A stretch of 64,000 nt of DNA from Physcomitrium patens (GCF_000002425.4 NC_037253.1:10220567-10284566), one strand, 5' to 3'. Counted from the stretch's first letter, positions 19,662 through 31,366 are shown. A program made the numbers and translations. The notes: generated by a model from the sequence alone, not told the origin.

Positions 19662-19674
19662 ACACTAACTTGAG

Positions 19675-20049
19675 ATATCAGAGCTAGTTCTTTCTTAGTA
19701 GAGTGTGGATTACCCCTTTACTTGAAGGTATACTAGCATTTTTTAGAGGTTGCGGATTACCCTCCTCTAAACTGATATTTTCTCAATCACAATATCAGAG
19801 CTTAGTTCTTTGAGGCAGAAAGTGGACTACCTCTTTCCTTAGAGATACTTGAGCGTTCTAAGGGTTGCGGATTACCCTCTCTTGGACTGATATTAATTCC
19901 TTCTTTTTGTTTAGCATAGCTAGTAGAAAAGACTGTTAACATCGATTTCAGAGCTTTTCCTTCTTGTTAGAATGCGGATTACCCCTCTTCTCGAAAGCAT
20001 TGAGGCATTTTTAGAGGTTGTGGATTACCCTCCTCTAAAACTGAAATCG
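19675..20049 (+). other. Structured leader of element B: three stem-closed units
   Basis: Unit 1 is 19675-19778 (ATATCAG/CTGATAT), unit 2 is 19791-19894 (AATATCAG/CTGATATT) and unit 3 is 19943-20049 (CGATTTCAG/CTGAAATCG, nine perfect pairs). Each unit contains a second hairpin with a GGATTACCC-type loop. In unit 1 it is 19742-19749 paired with 19764-19771, and in unit 3 it is 20009-20017 paired with 20032-20040. The closing stems change on both sides together between units. Confidence 0.7.
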
Positions 20050-20167
20050 TTTAGTGTTTTTTTTTCTTTTCTCCGAGTAGGTTTTAGTGACAGATAGTGC
20101 TACAATTTCCTCCAAGAGACTTAGCAATTTCTTCTTCTCTCAAAAATTTTCCATCTATTCTCTAAAT

Positions 20168-21217
20168 ATGGAAGTAGACCAGGTCATAGACAGTGCATCT
20201 CCACAAGTAGACAATAGAGTGGCAACTCTTGCAGATCTTCAAGCTCTTATGAATAGTATACAAAAGGAGATTGCATTTCTTCGCAATCCAAGTAAAGAAC
20301 CTCAAATTGATCTAGTGACCGAAGAAGCTAGACGCGAAATTCATAGCCTACAACAAGAGATTATTCGACTGAGAGAAGCAAGACATGTGTCATATACGAC
20401 CCCTATGGATACTTCAAGGATTAGTACGAAAGAACCAAAAGCGAGTATGCCAGACAAGTTTGACGGAACAAGAGCCAACTTCCGAGGTTTTGTGCAACAA
20501 GTATGGCTTTACCTACGCCTATACCCTTCTCGTTATCCGAATGGATTTACCCAGGTTGCTTTCATAGGTACTCTTCTATCAGGAAATGCTCGCTCTTGGT
20601 TTGCTCCACTATTGGAGAAGGATTCTCCAATATTGTACGACCTAGAGGCTTTCATAGAGAGACTTACTGCTGCGTTTGGAGATAGCGATCGAGAAAGAGT
20701 GGCTGAAAGAAAGATACAAAATCTGTGACAAGAATCACGTTCTGTTGCAATCTATGGTGCAGAATTTCAACAGCTTACATGTGATCTTGATTGGAATGAT
20801 AAGGCGTTCATGACACGATTTTGATATGGACTGAGAGATGATGTCAAGAACTTATTGATCACCATGCCTAAGGCGGATACTTTAGAAGAACTTATATCTC
20901 AGGCAATTATTTGTGACAACCGCCTCTTTGAATTACGACAAGAAAGACGATCAGGCTGGAGAAATGATGGAGCATTTGCTACATTTTCAAAAGGTCCAGA
21001 GAATCACTCCACAGATCCTGAACCCATGCAAATTGATGCGGTACTTTTCAAACCCCTCACAGCTGAGGAAAGGAAGCGACGGTTTGAACAAAACTTGTGT
21101 TTATATTGCGGAGAAGCGGGCCATAAAGCTGTAGATTGTCGGAAGAAACAGAAGCCTCAAATAAGAAGACTCAGGAGTACAAGCATGCAAGAAAACAAGG
21201 ACGCCCAGTCACAATAG
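20168..21217 (+). pseudogene. gag of element B
   Basis: 350 codons from ATG 20168 (MEVDQVIDSASPQVD), with a helical N-terminus, capsid region (KFDGTRANFRGFVQQVWL; LSGNARSWFAPLLEKDSPIL) and intact CCHC knuckle ([14 protein letters not shown]). Two TGA codons (20726-20728, 20822-20824) stand where relatives have Arg, consistent with CGA to TGA decay. No frameshift. Length agrees with the 335-residue Gag of D. Confidence 0.85.
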
Positions 21218-24200
21218 GGACCGTGCGGCTGGACATCTCAACATCCAAAATTAATCAAGGTCCCTTTCTCTCAACTCAACCTTCAGATTGTTTTATGGTA
21301 CCTTTACATCTGGGTATTCAAGAACTACAAGTCGATGCTTTATTAGACTCGGGTGCATCCGCTTGCTTTATAGATGAAGAGTTTGCCAAGCTTCACAATA
21401 TTTCTCTTGTAAAGAAACTTAAGCCTGTCCATGTAGAAGTCATAGACGAACGACCATTGTCTTCGGGCAATGTTATCCATGAAACTAAACCATTGAAGGT
21501 ACGTCTTGAAAACCATGAGAGCAATATTGTGTTTAATGTTATCAAGACCCCTTCATGTCCTATCATTTTGGGACTATCTTGGCTTGATAGATATAATCCA
21601 TTGATAGATTGGAAGTTGCAGAAAGTGACATTTCCAACAAACTCCTTGAAGGTAGAATCTGCGAAGACAACGTCTAGAAACAAATCCTTGTTTATAGGTG
21701 CAAGGGCTTTCATGAAGGAAGCCAAGCAAAATACACCTCTTGTCATCTTCGCAACTCCGACTCGAGAAGATGCAACTCCGACTTTGGTTATTCCAAAGCA
21801 GTATGAAGAATTCAAAGATGTCTTTGAAAAGAAGAATGCTGATATGCTGCCAGAGCATCGACCCTATGACTGTGCCATTGAACTGCAAGAAGGAGCACAA
21901 CCACCTTTTGGACCAATCTACAATTTGTCGCAGACGAAGTTGACTGAGTTGCGGAAGTACATTGATGAGAATCTAGCCAAGAACTTCATCCATCATTCGA
22001 AGTCGCCAACTGGGGCACCAATCTTATTTGTGAAGAAGAAGGATGGCTCACTACGGATGTGCGTGGACTATCGAGGTCTCAACAAGGTGACAAAAAAGAA
22101 TCGCTATCCACTGCCTTTGATCTCTGGTCTTCTAGAATAACTTGGGCGTGCAAGGATCTTTACAAAGATTGACCTAAGGGGAGCTTACAATCTTGTGCGA
22201 ATTAAGGAAGGAGATGAATGGAAGACAGCGTTCCGAACAAGGTATGGCCATTTTGAATACAATGTCATGCCATTTGGTCTTACTAATGCTCCAGCGGTCT
22301 TTCAACACATGATGAATGACATCTTTCGAGAGCATCTAGACGATTTTGTTGTCATCTATCTAGATGATATTTTGATATTTTCTAAGAACGAGGAAGAACA
22401 TGAGAAGCACGTTCGTCTGGTACTCAAAAAACTATGGGAGCGAGGACTCTATGCCAAATTGGAGAAGTGCTTATTTCACCAAACTGAGATGGAGTTTTTG
22501 GGATTCATTGCGACTACGGAAGGCTTGAAGATGGATCCAAAGAAGGTGGAAGCAATCATGTCTTGGGAAGTTCCGAAGACGGTTAGGGACGTACAATGTT
22601 TTCTTGCATTTGCTAACTACTATCGGATCTTCATCAAGAATTATTCTCAAGTTGCTGCCCCCTCACTCGGTTAACGTGTAAGGACAAGCTCGAATGGGGA
22701 CCTATCGCAGAAAAAGCATTTCAAGATTTGAAGATGGTATTTACTACAGCTCCAATCTTGGTACATCCGGACTTTACAAAGGCCTTTTATTTGGAGACAG
22801 ATGCGTCGGATTTTGCTTTGGGAGCTGTACTTTCACAGATGGGCATAGATGAGAAGCTCCATCCAGTTGCGTTCTATTCTCGAAAATTCTCTGCTACTGA
22901 GATCAACTATGAGATCCACGATAAGGAACTCCTTGCTATAGTAGATTCTTTCCAAGAGTGGCGCCACTTTCTCGAAGGAACTGCACATCCAGTGACCGTA
23001 TATACGGATCACAAGAATTTGGAGTATTTTATGTCGGCTCGGGTTTTGAATCGGCGTCAAGCCCGGTGGAGTATGTCGCTATCCAAGTTTGACTTTGATA
23101 TTACTTATCGACCTGGGAAGCAACAAGGGTTGTCTGATGCATTATCAAGGAGATCATATCTTGCGCTAAAGGCTGGAGATGCAGCATTTGATCAACAGTG
23201 CACGACATTGTTGAAGCCAGAGAAATTTCGACTCAACGCAGCTATTGTACCAATTGATGCTGACTTCCTTGACCAGGTACGGGCCGCAACCATTGAAGAT
23301 TCTCTAGCCCTTGATATCAAGCAACATGCTAATGATGATAAATTCAAGATGAAAGGAGATCTAGTATATTTCGAAGAGCAGTTGTATATCCCAAAAGGGC
23401 CAGTACAACTCCGAGTTCTTCAATCTCGTCATGACTTTCCAGCTGCGGGACATTTTGGATTCAATAAGACCTTGGAACTTATTTCCCGCGATTTCTGGTG
23501 GCCTCAAATGTGGAAGGATGTAAAAGATTTTGTTGTATCTTGTGACATTTGTTCAAGATCCAAAAACCCTCGACATCGGCCTTATGGACTTCTACAGCCA
23601 TTGCCTATTCCGCGCCGACCATGGTCTTTGGTTTCCATGGACTTTATTACGGATCTACCACCATCGAATTCATTTGACAGCATTTTTGTTGTCGTAGACC
23701 GGCTTACAAAGATGGCACATTTTGTCCCTTGCAAGAAGACATCGTCAAGCGAAGACACAGCAAGACTCTTTTTTGATAATGTGTATTGATATCATGGTCT
23801 ACCAGATGATATCGTATCGGATCGAGGAACCCAGTTTGTGTCAAAGTTTTGGAAATCTCTTTTTGAAATATTGAAGGTGGATATCAAGCTTTCTTCAGCA
23901 TTTCATCCTCAAACGGACGGCCAAACAGAACGAGTGAATCAAGTTTTAGAGCAATATTTACGTTGCACCATCAACTATCAACAAGATGATTGGACCGCAT
24001 ATCTACTGCTAGCCGAGTTCGCATATAACAACACCCTTCATGCGTCAACTCAACAAACGCCATTTTTTTCCAATTATGGATACCATCCGAAGCTTGACTT
24101 ATGGAGTTCGTCAACGATTAACAATCCGGCAGCTGAAGGATTGGTGAAGGAGCTTTCGCAGCTTCAAACTACATTGAAGCTTCAATTGCAAACTGCCCAA

Positions 24201-24695
24201 GAATCTTACAAGGCGTCCGCGGACAAATTTCGAAATCAGGCACCTAAATTCACGATTGGAGACAAAGTTTGGCTGCTTCGACGAAATATTAAGACCAAGC
24301 GACCATGTGACAAATTGGACTATCAGAGATTGGGACCATTTGTTATCCAGAAGCAGATCAATCCTGTAGCGTATCGTTTGGAGTTACCAGCTACTATGAA
24401 GGTACATCTTGTCTTTCATGTTTCTTTATTGGAGCCTTATCGAGAATCGTCTTTTCTTGGAAGAGTACAATGTCCACCACCTAGCATAGAAATAGAGAAC
24501 CACGAAGAATACGAGGTGGAAAAGGTCTTGGATTCACGGCAAAGACGGGGTAAATTAGAATACTTTGTGCATTGGAGCGGTTACGATATTAATGAACGAA
24601 CATGGGAGCCGGCCAAAAATCTCGCGAATGTGCCACAAAAGGTACAGGAGTTTCATCGACGATATCCTGAGAAACCCAAGCCGGTTCGACGATAG
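21136..24695 (+). pseudogene. pol of element B (PR-RT-RH-INT-chromodomain)
   Basis: The pol frame is -1 relative to gag and already open across the end of gag. Protease has [12 protein letters not shown] has [10 protein letters not shown] near 22360. RNase H has LETDASDFALGAVLSQ and IHDKELLAIV. The integrase zinc finger is near 23455-23560, and the core has [19 protein letters not shown] and [10 protein letters not shown]. The chromodomain has [13 protein letters not shown] and [10 protein letters not shown]. Breaks are TAA at 22138-22140, a 1-base deletion near 22660 and TGA at about 23787. Otherwise it is very close to A. Confidence 0.88.
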
Positions 24696-24840
24696 CTTCT
24701 TACTGAAGCTTGCTCATCCAGAAAACAGAAAAGAGGAGAGAGCACCACCAAAATCCATAGTTGATGTAGTCATTCTCTCCAAGATAGCGTAGAGCTTTGT
24801 TAGTAGCCCAAGCTTGTTCTTATTGTTTTAGCCTTTGAAT

Positions 24841-25188
24841 GTGGATAGCCAAGATACTACACTTGTCATGTCATCTCAAGCAATTAGCTCACAAAGACGA
24901 TCGCGAGATGAAGAACCGCCTGCACCACGACGACGTTGAAGGATTCCGAGCAACAGATCGCTGGTGATTGTATTTGAGGTCGAGCCTGCCTACAATGGTC
25001 AGCCAGAAGGAGTGTTTGCAGGACAATTTCACAATGAAGACATGGAGGTTCATACTTGGTCAGAAGTTGAAGGCGTGGGCCACTACCGTTGACTTCAAGG
25101 ACTATTGAATCACTTGCCTCGTGAACAACAATTGAAGTTCATAGCAGAGGTTATGCGACAGATCTTCATTTTCTTGCGTTGGTATTGA
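24841..25188 (+). pseudogene. ORF3 of element B
   Basis: In frame from GTG 24841 (relatives have ATG) with DSQDTT, SQRRSRDEEPPAPRRR, RSLVIVFEVEPAYNG, EVHTWSEVEGVGHYR and NHLPREQQLKFIAEVMRQI to TGA 25186-25188. Internal TGA codons replace Arg and Trp. It is about 115 codons long and sits between pol and the polypurine tract. It is the same protein as in A, D and G. Confidence 0.7.
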
Positions 25189-25238
25189 CTGACGATAACA
25201 TTGCTTCTCGGAGACCTCGAAGCTAAAGGAGGAAGTGA

Positions 25239-25710
25239 TGTTAGGGACATAGTCCTTAGACCTTTCTAGAGACAAGTTTCTAGAACCTTCTAGAAAGAAG
25301 TCTCTAGAAACTTCTAGAAGATTCCTTGAATATTCTCTTAGAATATTCTTCAAAGATTCCTTAAAGATTCTTTGAAGATTCCCTAAAGATTCCCTTAGAA
25401 GGCTCTAGAAGATTCTTAGAATATTCTAGTAGATTCTAGGAAGTTACTTGAGAAGCTTCCTAACTCTTGGGTAGTTGCTCGAGAAGCTTCATAGTTCTTC
25501 GGAAGCTTCTTGATGCGCTTCCTTAGAACCATAGGCCAGTAGTATATATAGGAGTCGAGGCTGAAGAGTACTTCAGTCTCGACAACACATCTCTTCGAGT
25601 TCTAGCCCACCTTTTTGGTGTTGTTCTTGTACTCATCTGTTTAATCTAGTTCTGCCACTTCTTCTTGAACTTCTTATTAGATTTCAAGTTTGTATTTTGT
25701 GTCCGTGACA
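25239..25710 (+). repeat. 3' LTR of element B
   Basis: 472 bp, same length as the 5' LTR. Heat-shock-element array at 25278-25295; intact AGTCTCGACAA at 25575-25585. It ends GTCCGTGACA and is followed by the CCAAT target copy. Confidence 0.92.
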
Positions 25711-25715
25711 CCAAT

Positions 25716-26808
25716 CCCATTGTCTCTATTGTGGTTGGATGCCCTTTTTTTCCTACAATGCTTTTGATGATGTAGTCACACTCCTTATTCTATATGTACG
25801 CTGGCATTTCTCTAAACAATTATTAACCTTATAGAAATATTTTTCTCAATATAAGTATATGCCAAATAACCTTTGATGTTTTTTTTCTTGCTCAAAAAGA
25901 GGTTTGAAGTGAACTGCATCCATTTACATATCTTTTGCTTCCGATTGCTTTTTAAAATTGGATAACAAAGAAGCTACAAAATAATTGGTATATATATGTG
26001 ATGGAATTACAAAACATTTATTTTAACATTGTTGAAATAAATGATTTTTATTCTTTACAGTTTAATTAATGGCTTCATTGAGTGTTAGAGGATCTAGCAT
26101 ATACAATAATAAGTCCTTGATATTGTCTCTTAATCCCCAATGAAATTGACTCATCAATGCATCTTCTTTTCAATTTATATCACATGCTAGTTGTCAAAAA
26201 TTTGAGGCATATATTGATGCATAGCACGTTCATTGTTGAAGGCTTCAAATTTTAGTTGTTGAAGAACTAACCTTATCATGTTCACCAAATAATTCTACAA
26301 GTACTGCCAAAAATGCTTCAAAGTAGTACAATATAGAAGAATTATTTTCAAATAATGGGACAAACTAGGATAAAGCTTGATTCGAGAATAAGGTTCCAAT
26401 CAAATCAACATGAGATGCTTCAATAGAATATCATTGAGGTTGAAGTAACTTAATTAGTTGTACTTAGTTTGCAAAGCCACAAAATTTTGAGCAATTACCA
26501 TTGAACTTTCTTGGAAGACTAATCCTTGCTTCTTTTGTTGTTATTGTTGTCAGATCATTACCTTAAGTAGATACACCTCCTATATTTGAAGTAGACATAG
26601 TCATTTGAAAATTTGAAACCTTTGTTGTGATTTGATGTGGTTATTGAGACACTCTGACTCCTTGACCATTATATATGGTCATATATAGTTCTTCATTCTG
26701 CTTCAACAAAGTCTCTATCATAATCTTCAATGCTTCAAGAGTATTAATAATAGAACCTAACTTAATTTCTTTTGAGTCTGTCATATTAACTTTTCCTCTT
26801 TCTGCCAT
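25716..26808 (-). pseudogene. gag of element C
   Basis: Decayed gag on the minus strand from ATG 26808 (MAERG...) to the B insertion. It aligns with the gag of D and A: the knuckle region (about 25880-25800), a segment like MQIDAVHFKPL near 25920-25890, and the capsid core near 26100-26560. Many frameshifts and stops; no long open frame. Element B sits in its 3' end. Confidence 0.7.
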
Positions 26809-26830
26809 AAAAAATCAAAAAAAGACATGC

Positions 26831-26834
<4 letters not shown>

Positions 26835-26863
<29 letters not shown>
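26835..26863. repeat. A29 homopolymer
   Basis: An uninterrupted run of 29 A on the plus strand in the leader of element C, just upstream of its gag on the minus strand. Probably a slippage expansion of an A-rich leader stretch. Confidence 0.95.
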
Positions 26864-26865
<2 letters not shown>

Positions 26866-26914
26866 TGATTTATGATACAAAGAAAAGAAATCAAAAGAAT
26901 ATTAAGTTAAGAAT

Positions 26915-27019
26915 AATATTAGTCTAGAGGAGGATAATCTGCAACCTCTAGAATGCTATAGTACTTCTAAGAAGAAGGATAATCCACTCTCTATCAAGAA
27001 ACACCAAGCTCCTAATATT
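26915..27019 (-). other. Structured leader unit of element C
   Basis: Closed by AATATTAG (26915-26922) and CTAATATT (27012-27019), eight perfect pairs with a sequence different from the units of A and B. It contains the second hairpin (CTAGAGG...CCTCTAG) with a GGATTA-type loop. It lies between the primer site (27040-27030) and gag. Confidence 0.62.
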
Positions 27020-27042
27020 GTTTTATGGCAGTCTCGACAAAC

Positions 27043-27464
27043 TGTTAGGGATCAAATAGAAGACAAGGATTCAAGACTAAAGAATGGAATAAATCTCGAT
27101 ATTAGAATAATAATTGAATATAAAGAAAGAAGATTCCAACTAGATTATAAGAAGTAAGTTGTCGAAATTGAGGATCCCCTCAAGCTCGACTCTTATATAT
27201 ACAAGGTCCTAGAAAGCTTCTTCAGAAGTTTCTATGAAGCTTAAAAACAAAAGAAGCCTAAGATCCTTCTTTAGCAACTTCTTAAATCATCTAAAGCCTC
27301 CTAGAACCTTCTAGGACCTCCTATGATCTTTTAGAACTTTCTTAGAATCTATTAGAAGCTTTTGAAAACTTTTAGAACCTCTTAGAATCTTCAAGAGCCT
27401 TCTTAGAACCTACTGGTATTTTTTAGAACCTTCTAGAACCTCCTTCAGTTGTTTATCCGTGACA
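27043..27464 (-). repeat. 5' LTR of element C
   Basis: On the minus strand it starts TGTCACGGATAAACAACTGAAGG and ends GATCCCTAACA. It has a TATATATA box, then AATTTCGACAA (27169-27159) at the expected start site. TTGTCGAGACT (27040-27030) follows the LTR after 2 bases. The pairing has decayed to 9 of 11. It resembles the G LTR (56199-56649). It inserted into the integrase remnant at 27465-28340. Confidence 0.75.
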
Positions 27465-28340
27465 TACAGTTGTTACCACATATGGTCCAAACTGTCATTA
27501 AAAAAAAATCTATAAAATACTATGTTGGTTGTCCAAGCTACTATCATAGACCAAAATCCAATCACCTTTTTCAATTGCCTTAAGACTTAATCAATGTTGC
27601 TTATCAAATTGTGCTTTATTTTATAATCTTATTTTTTATAATCTTTCAAATACTATTTGTACAACTTTTGGTCTTTGCTTAAGTTATTAAATTCTAATAG
27701 CTAAAAGTTACTCTCTTGTCAATTTATGTTCCCATAGTAGCATATTTGAAGTAAGTAATTTTTCTTCAATTGGCATAATGGATTTTTGACCTTTCATGAG
27801 CTTAATAAGTATATATCTCATTACCAAACTATGAGTTATTTGATCAGCCCATAATGCCAATGACAAAATTCAGGGCCATTTTTTAACCTTTCTATTAAAA
27901 GCTTTAATTAATACTTTTATAATTGACAAATGACTACGTTCACTTTTTACATTTAAGATTATAAGCAATAGTCAATGATAACTTAATTCCACATCTTTCA
28001 AAGAAATCACAAGCTTCTTGTATATTTAATTCTCCACAATATGCATTTTTTTTTTTTTTTTTACTTATCCATCACGACAAATAACATCTTCAAGTAAAAA
28101 TCTACAAATTCCTTCTATAGACTTTGTTCTCAATGCTCTACCTTTTACTTGGTTTGATAAATCTTCATGAATCAAGACCAAATATTTCAATTTCTACAAG
28201 CTAATTGGCATAATGACCAAATCAATAACCTATTTAAAGTGAATAGTCAAAGAATATGTTGGATGTAGACCATCTTGATGTCGTACATTAAAATATGTTT
28301 GATAAGTTTTATATGATTTCACAAATAAAAATATATTTGC
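27465..28340 (-). pseudogene. Integrase remnant of a Y-family gypsy element
   Basis: Read on the minus strand this aligns base by base, with many changes, to the integrase region of element Y (about 51840-52480 on the plus strand). Shared stretches include the regions encoding GLH..YSL, KYLVLIHEDLSNQVKG.ALR and GICRFLLEDVIC. No LTR is attached. A T-run near 28048-28064 interrupts it. It is older than element C, which inserted into it. Confidence 0.65.
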
Positions 28341-28630
28341 TATTCAAACAAATAGAAGAAGAATTTATATACATAAATATATATATATATATATATATGC
28401 ATTAGAGGATGCCCATTTAGCAAGCTAAATCACACAATTATACATTCTATTGTTTTTTGGTTTTACTATTTGCTTTTTCTTTTTAGATTATTGATCTTTG
28501 TTTATGCTTTTTTTTCTATTTTTTATTAAAAAAATAAAAGAAATAATGAAGGTATTTCAAAAATTGAATAATATTAATTTTAAAATTTTGGTGACATAAT
28601 TCGTGATGTTACATTGTATTACTCTTCAAA
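28341..28630. other. AT-rich spacer with TA microsatellite
   Basis: A (TA)n run of about 11-12 units lies near 28376-28398 and the rest is AT-rich without recognisable coding sequence. It marks the boundary between the transposon block and the host gene island. Confidence 0.7.
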
Positions 28631-31366
28631 TATGAATACAAAGTGTGTCAAGCATGAGGCTGTGGTCTGAAAGTGGTCCCAGTGTGAACACAGAACCTCC
28701 ATGAAGGGAGTTGTTTTTATCTAGCATGAGGCTGCAGTGTGAACGGTGCCCAATAACACCGACGGAGGTCCTTGCAGAGAACTCTGTCCATCTAGCATGA
28801 GGCTGCGCTGTGAGATCACAGAACTCTATCCATCTAGCAATTCGGCTGCGATGTGAATCAGGCTGGGTTGAAACAGTCGGTGAAGATTTATGCCCTGCCC
28901 CTATCACGTCCCCCGCGCTCCCATGCTCGCACCGCGAGGTTTCCCCTCGCTCCCCCCACGCTCCCCTGCACCGGTTCACACCGTACCGTAGGGTTTCCCC
29001 CAACCCGTGTGCACTCCATGGAATGTCGAGTCAGTAGTTTAAGTAGAAATGTCGATCAAGGCTGAAAATTTGTCTTTGCGGATATAGTTTGATTTTTCGG
29101 ACCAGTATTTGGTTTATGTCTCGAGCTTGATGCGACGCAGTATCTTCAGTTCAGTGAGTGCAGTTTCTACTTGCATTGATTTGGCTTCAGAAAATGCGTA
29201 GCCATCGTGAATTGCTGAGTGAATCCGTCCCGATGGGCTCCAATCCGATTCCCCCAATTCTTCCTCTTGAACCCAGTCTGACCTTCCTGCCTGGTGAGAT
29301 CGATTATCTCTTCTATGGAGGGCCTCCGGTGGCCCCGCCACACGTACCTTAACTTGCTGTTGAAGTTGAGAACCACGAGGCCCACGCTGATGCTGTATAG
29401 GCCGCCTTGATCGCACCATTCCAAGCTGCATAACGAAATTGTCAACTTGGTTTGCCTGCTTGCTGCAGCGCATGAAGTTCCTGAGCTGTGTTCAAAACTT
29501 CAGCAAAGATTCATTTGATAGAATCTGATGCAGGAGTAGTTTGTTGCTTGATGCGTTTAGCTATCCACGCTGATGCGTCTGTTGGCGGTGATAAAACTAT
29601 GATCGCGCTTGAAATCAATCCTATGGTCGCTTTGAATGCGGTCAGCATTCACAGCCTTACACTTACTCTGCAGCTCCTCAATTGATGTTTTCATTGAACC
29701 AGAAACTAATATTTACTTCAAGTATCGGTCTCTACCAATCTCCTCTTTCTCTTGGATTTCATACCTTCTTCAGTCTGTATTGTTTGTGCATGTTTCTATG
29801 TTTTGATTTTTAGTCGTAAAAATTCAGTATGGCACTACTACTGAGAACTAGTCGTGTTCAGAATACCAAAAGATTGTGATTAGTAGAAGTTCATTTGGGT
29901 TTTCTTGGTAAACATTTGAAATGCTATCTTGTTTTGAAACCAGTCAGTGGAAGTGTGAACCATTTTTTATTTCAATACTGAACTGTGATGATTTTCAGAA
30001 ATAGGGTGAGAAGAACTCTCACAGAATGAAAAGTTGTAGCGAACCTTGCGAGGATCATTGCTCTGTGAGCTTCGCTTCCTGCAATGTGAGCTCTACTTGG
30101 CGGCGCACAAGTCAGTAATTGTTTGGTCCAAAAGCTACTCAAAGGACTCTTCTGCTAGTATTACATATATTAAGCATATAAGCGTCCATGAACAGGACAT
30201 TCGCAAGAACTTTTCAGAGGACTTTAAGAACGTCCATAGGACCAACTTCATTCTCTGCCAGAGGACCATCAGAATACCATCACCTCATGGGCCAATTCAT
30301 AATTGGATCACAAACAATGTTTCTAGATTGTGGTTCAAATCTTCAAAATACCAAATTTCCTTCGTGAGGTTTCAATCACATCTCCGATCTGGTCGTGGTC
30401 GTGGTCGTCGTCATCGCAGTCCTTTTATTTTTATTTTTGTTTTTTATTTTTTAATTTTGTTTTTTGCTTTTTCATCCTTATTTCCAGCAGGGGTCCTCCC
30501 GGCTATGGCGCCGCTTTCTCGATCCCTTCACCTTGGATTACACGAAACGGCTACTCGTCGCTGGTGTTCTTCAACTCCACATCGGCAGGGATGAATATTA
30601 GAGTTCTTATTAGTTCTGTCTTGTAGTTCGTAGAGAATTTGGCCCCGCGTAGTGATATGCTTGTTGAGATTAGGATTATTAGCTTTGTTTCGATTGCAGT
30701 AGCGGGCATGTTTGAAACTTGAGAGCATTTTTTCGCAGAGTTTTGTTTCGGTATCTCTGAGGCTTAGGGAGTATTTACTCGCAGGCGTGAGTTGATGCAG
30801 TTGCGGATTCGGGATACGTGTAGTAATTGTATGATTGTGGAGATGTGACGTCGTTGCACCGAGCGAATCTGAAAGGGGAGTTGAGCTGCAGATATAGAGG
30901 ATTAGCTCCAGCGAACAAGATCCTGGTGAGGATGACCGATCGGCATTGAGCATCCTAGATGCAGTTAGGGTTCGCTCTTGCATTTTTGGACTGGAAGACC
31001 CGTGATGTCATGTGATGTTGTGTGGCGAGTTCTAGGTTATTGCAGTTCCGAAGTATCGTTTCCTTGGGTTGGGGAGAGCGAATTTTCTGCTCAGATGAGT
31101 TTTCGAGCTTCTTGTTTCCATTAGCTGACTCCGTCAGCAGGTCGGTATCTTTGAAAGTTATAACTAGGGTTGCGGAGCTGAAGTTGAAGCGGGGTTAGTC
31201 AGCAACTGTTGTATTCGGTTTTGTGCACAACTCTGCGCTCTCGATTCTCTCCAGGATAAGCGTGTTCTATTGCATTCAGTCCGGGCGACCATATTATAGC
31301 TCTAATACTGATTTACACCACCTGGTTTGAGAGTGGAAGTGATTCTGTAATTACAGATCAAGGGAT
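28631..31366 (+). other. Upstream region and probable 5' UTR of the EH gene
   Basis: More GC-rich than the flanking transposons. It starts with four degenerate copies of AGCATGAGGCTG (about 28650-28860). I could not assign any of the short open frames here to a protein. The last part, from roughly 31000, is likely promoter or 5' UTR. A TGA at 31340-31342 is in frame with, and 8 codons before, the EH start. A 5' UTR intron is possible but cannot be placed. Confidence 0.45.

Larger units (their letters stand above)
19177..25710 (+). mobile_element. Chromodomain Ty3/gypsy element B, full length
   Basis: 6,534 bp with 472-bp LTRs (19177-19648 and 25239-25710). Both flanks are CCAAT (19172-19176 and 25711-25715), a perfect 5-bp duplication. 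The LTRs differ at roughly 15-20 sites. It inserted into the gag-protease region of element C. It has all parts: self-primer site, three leader units, gag, pol, ORF3 and polypurine tract (AAAGGAGGAAG before 25239). The coding frames carry a handful of stops and one frameshift. Confidence 0.95.

Noticed and set aside
19675..19690. ATATCAGAGC as an initiator-Met tRNA primer-binding site
   Set aside because: It resembles the plant site TGGTATCAGAGC but lies 26 bases from the LTR, is repeated in each leader unit, and its first bases pair with the 3' end of the unit. The LTR-complementary 11-mer is closer and better.
28626..29003. Minus-strand open frame of 125 codons
   Set aside because: Composition is repetitive, no known motif is present, and it overlaps the AGCATGAGGCTG repeats.
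29114..29473. Minus-strand open frame of 119 codons upstream of the EH gene
   Set aside because: No recognisable domain and two competing frames in the same interval. It could be 5' UTR or intron of the EH gene.
30046..30594. Plus-strand open frame of 182 codons
   Set aside because: Low-complexity run of Phe and Leu encoded by a T-rich tract. No start context or homology seen.
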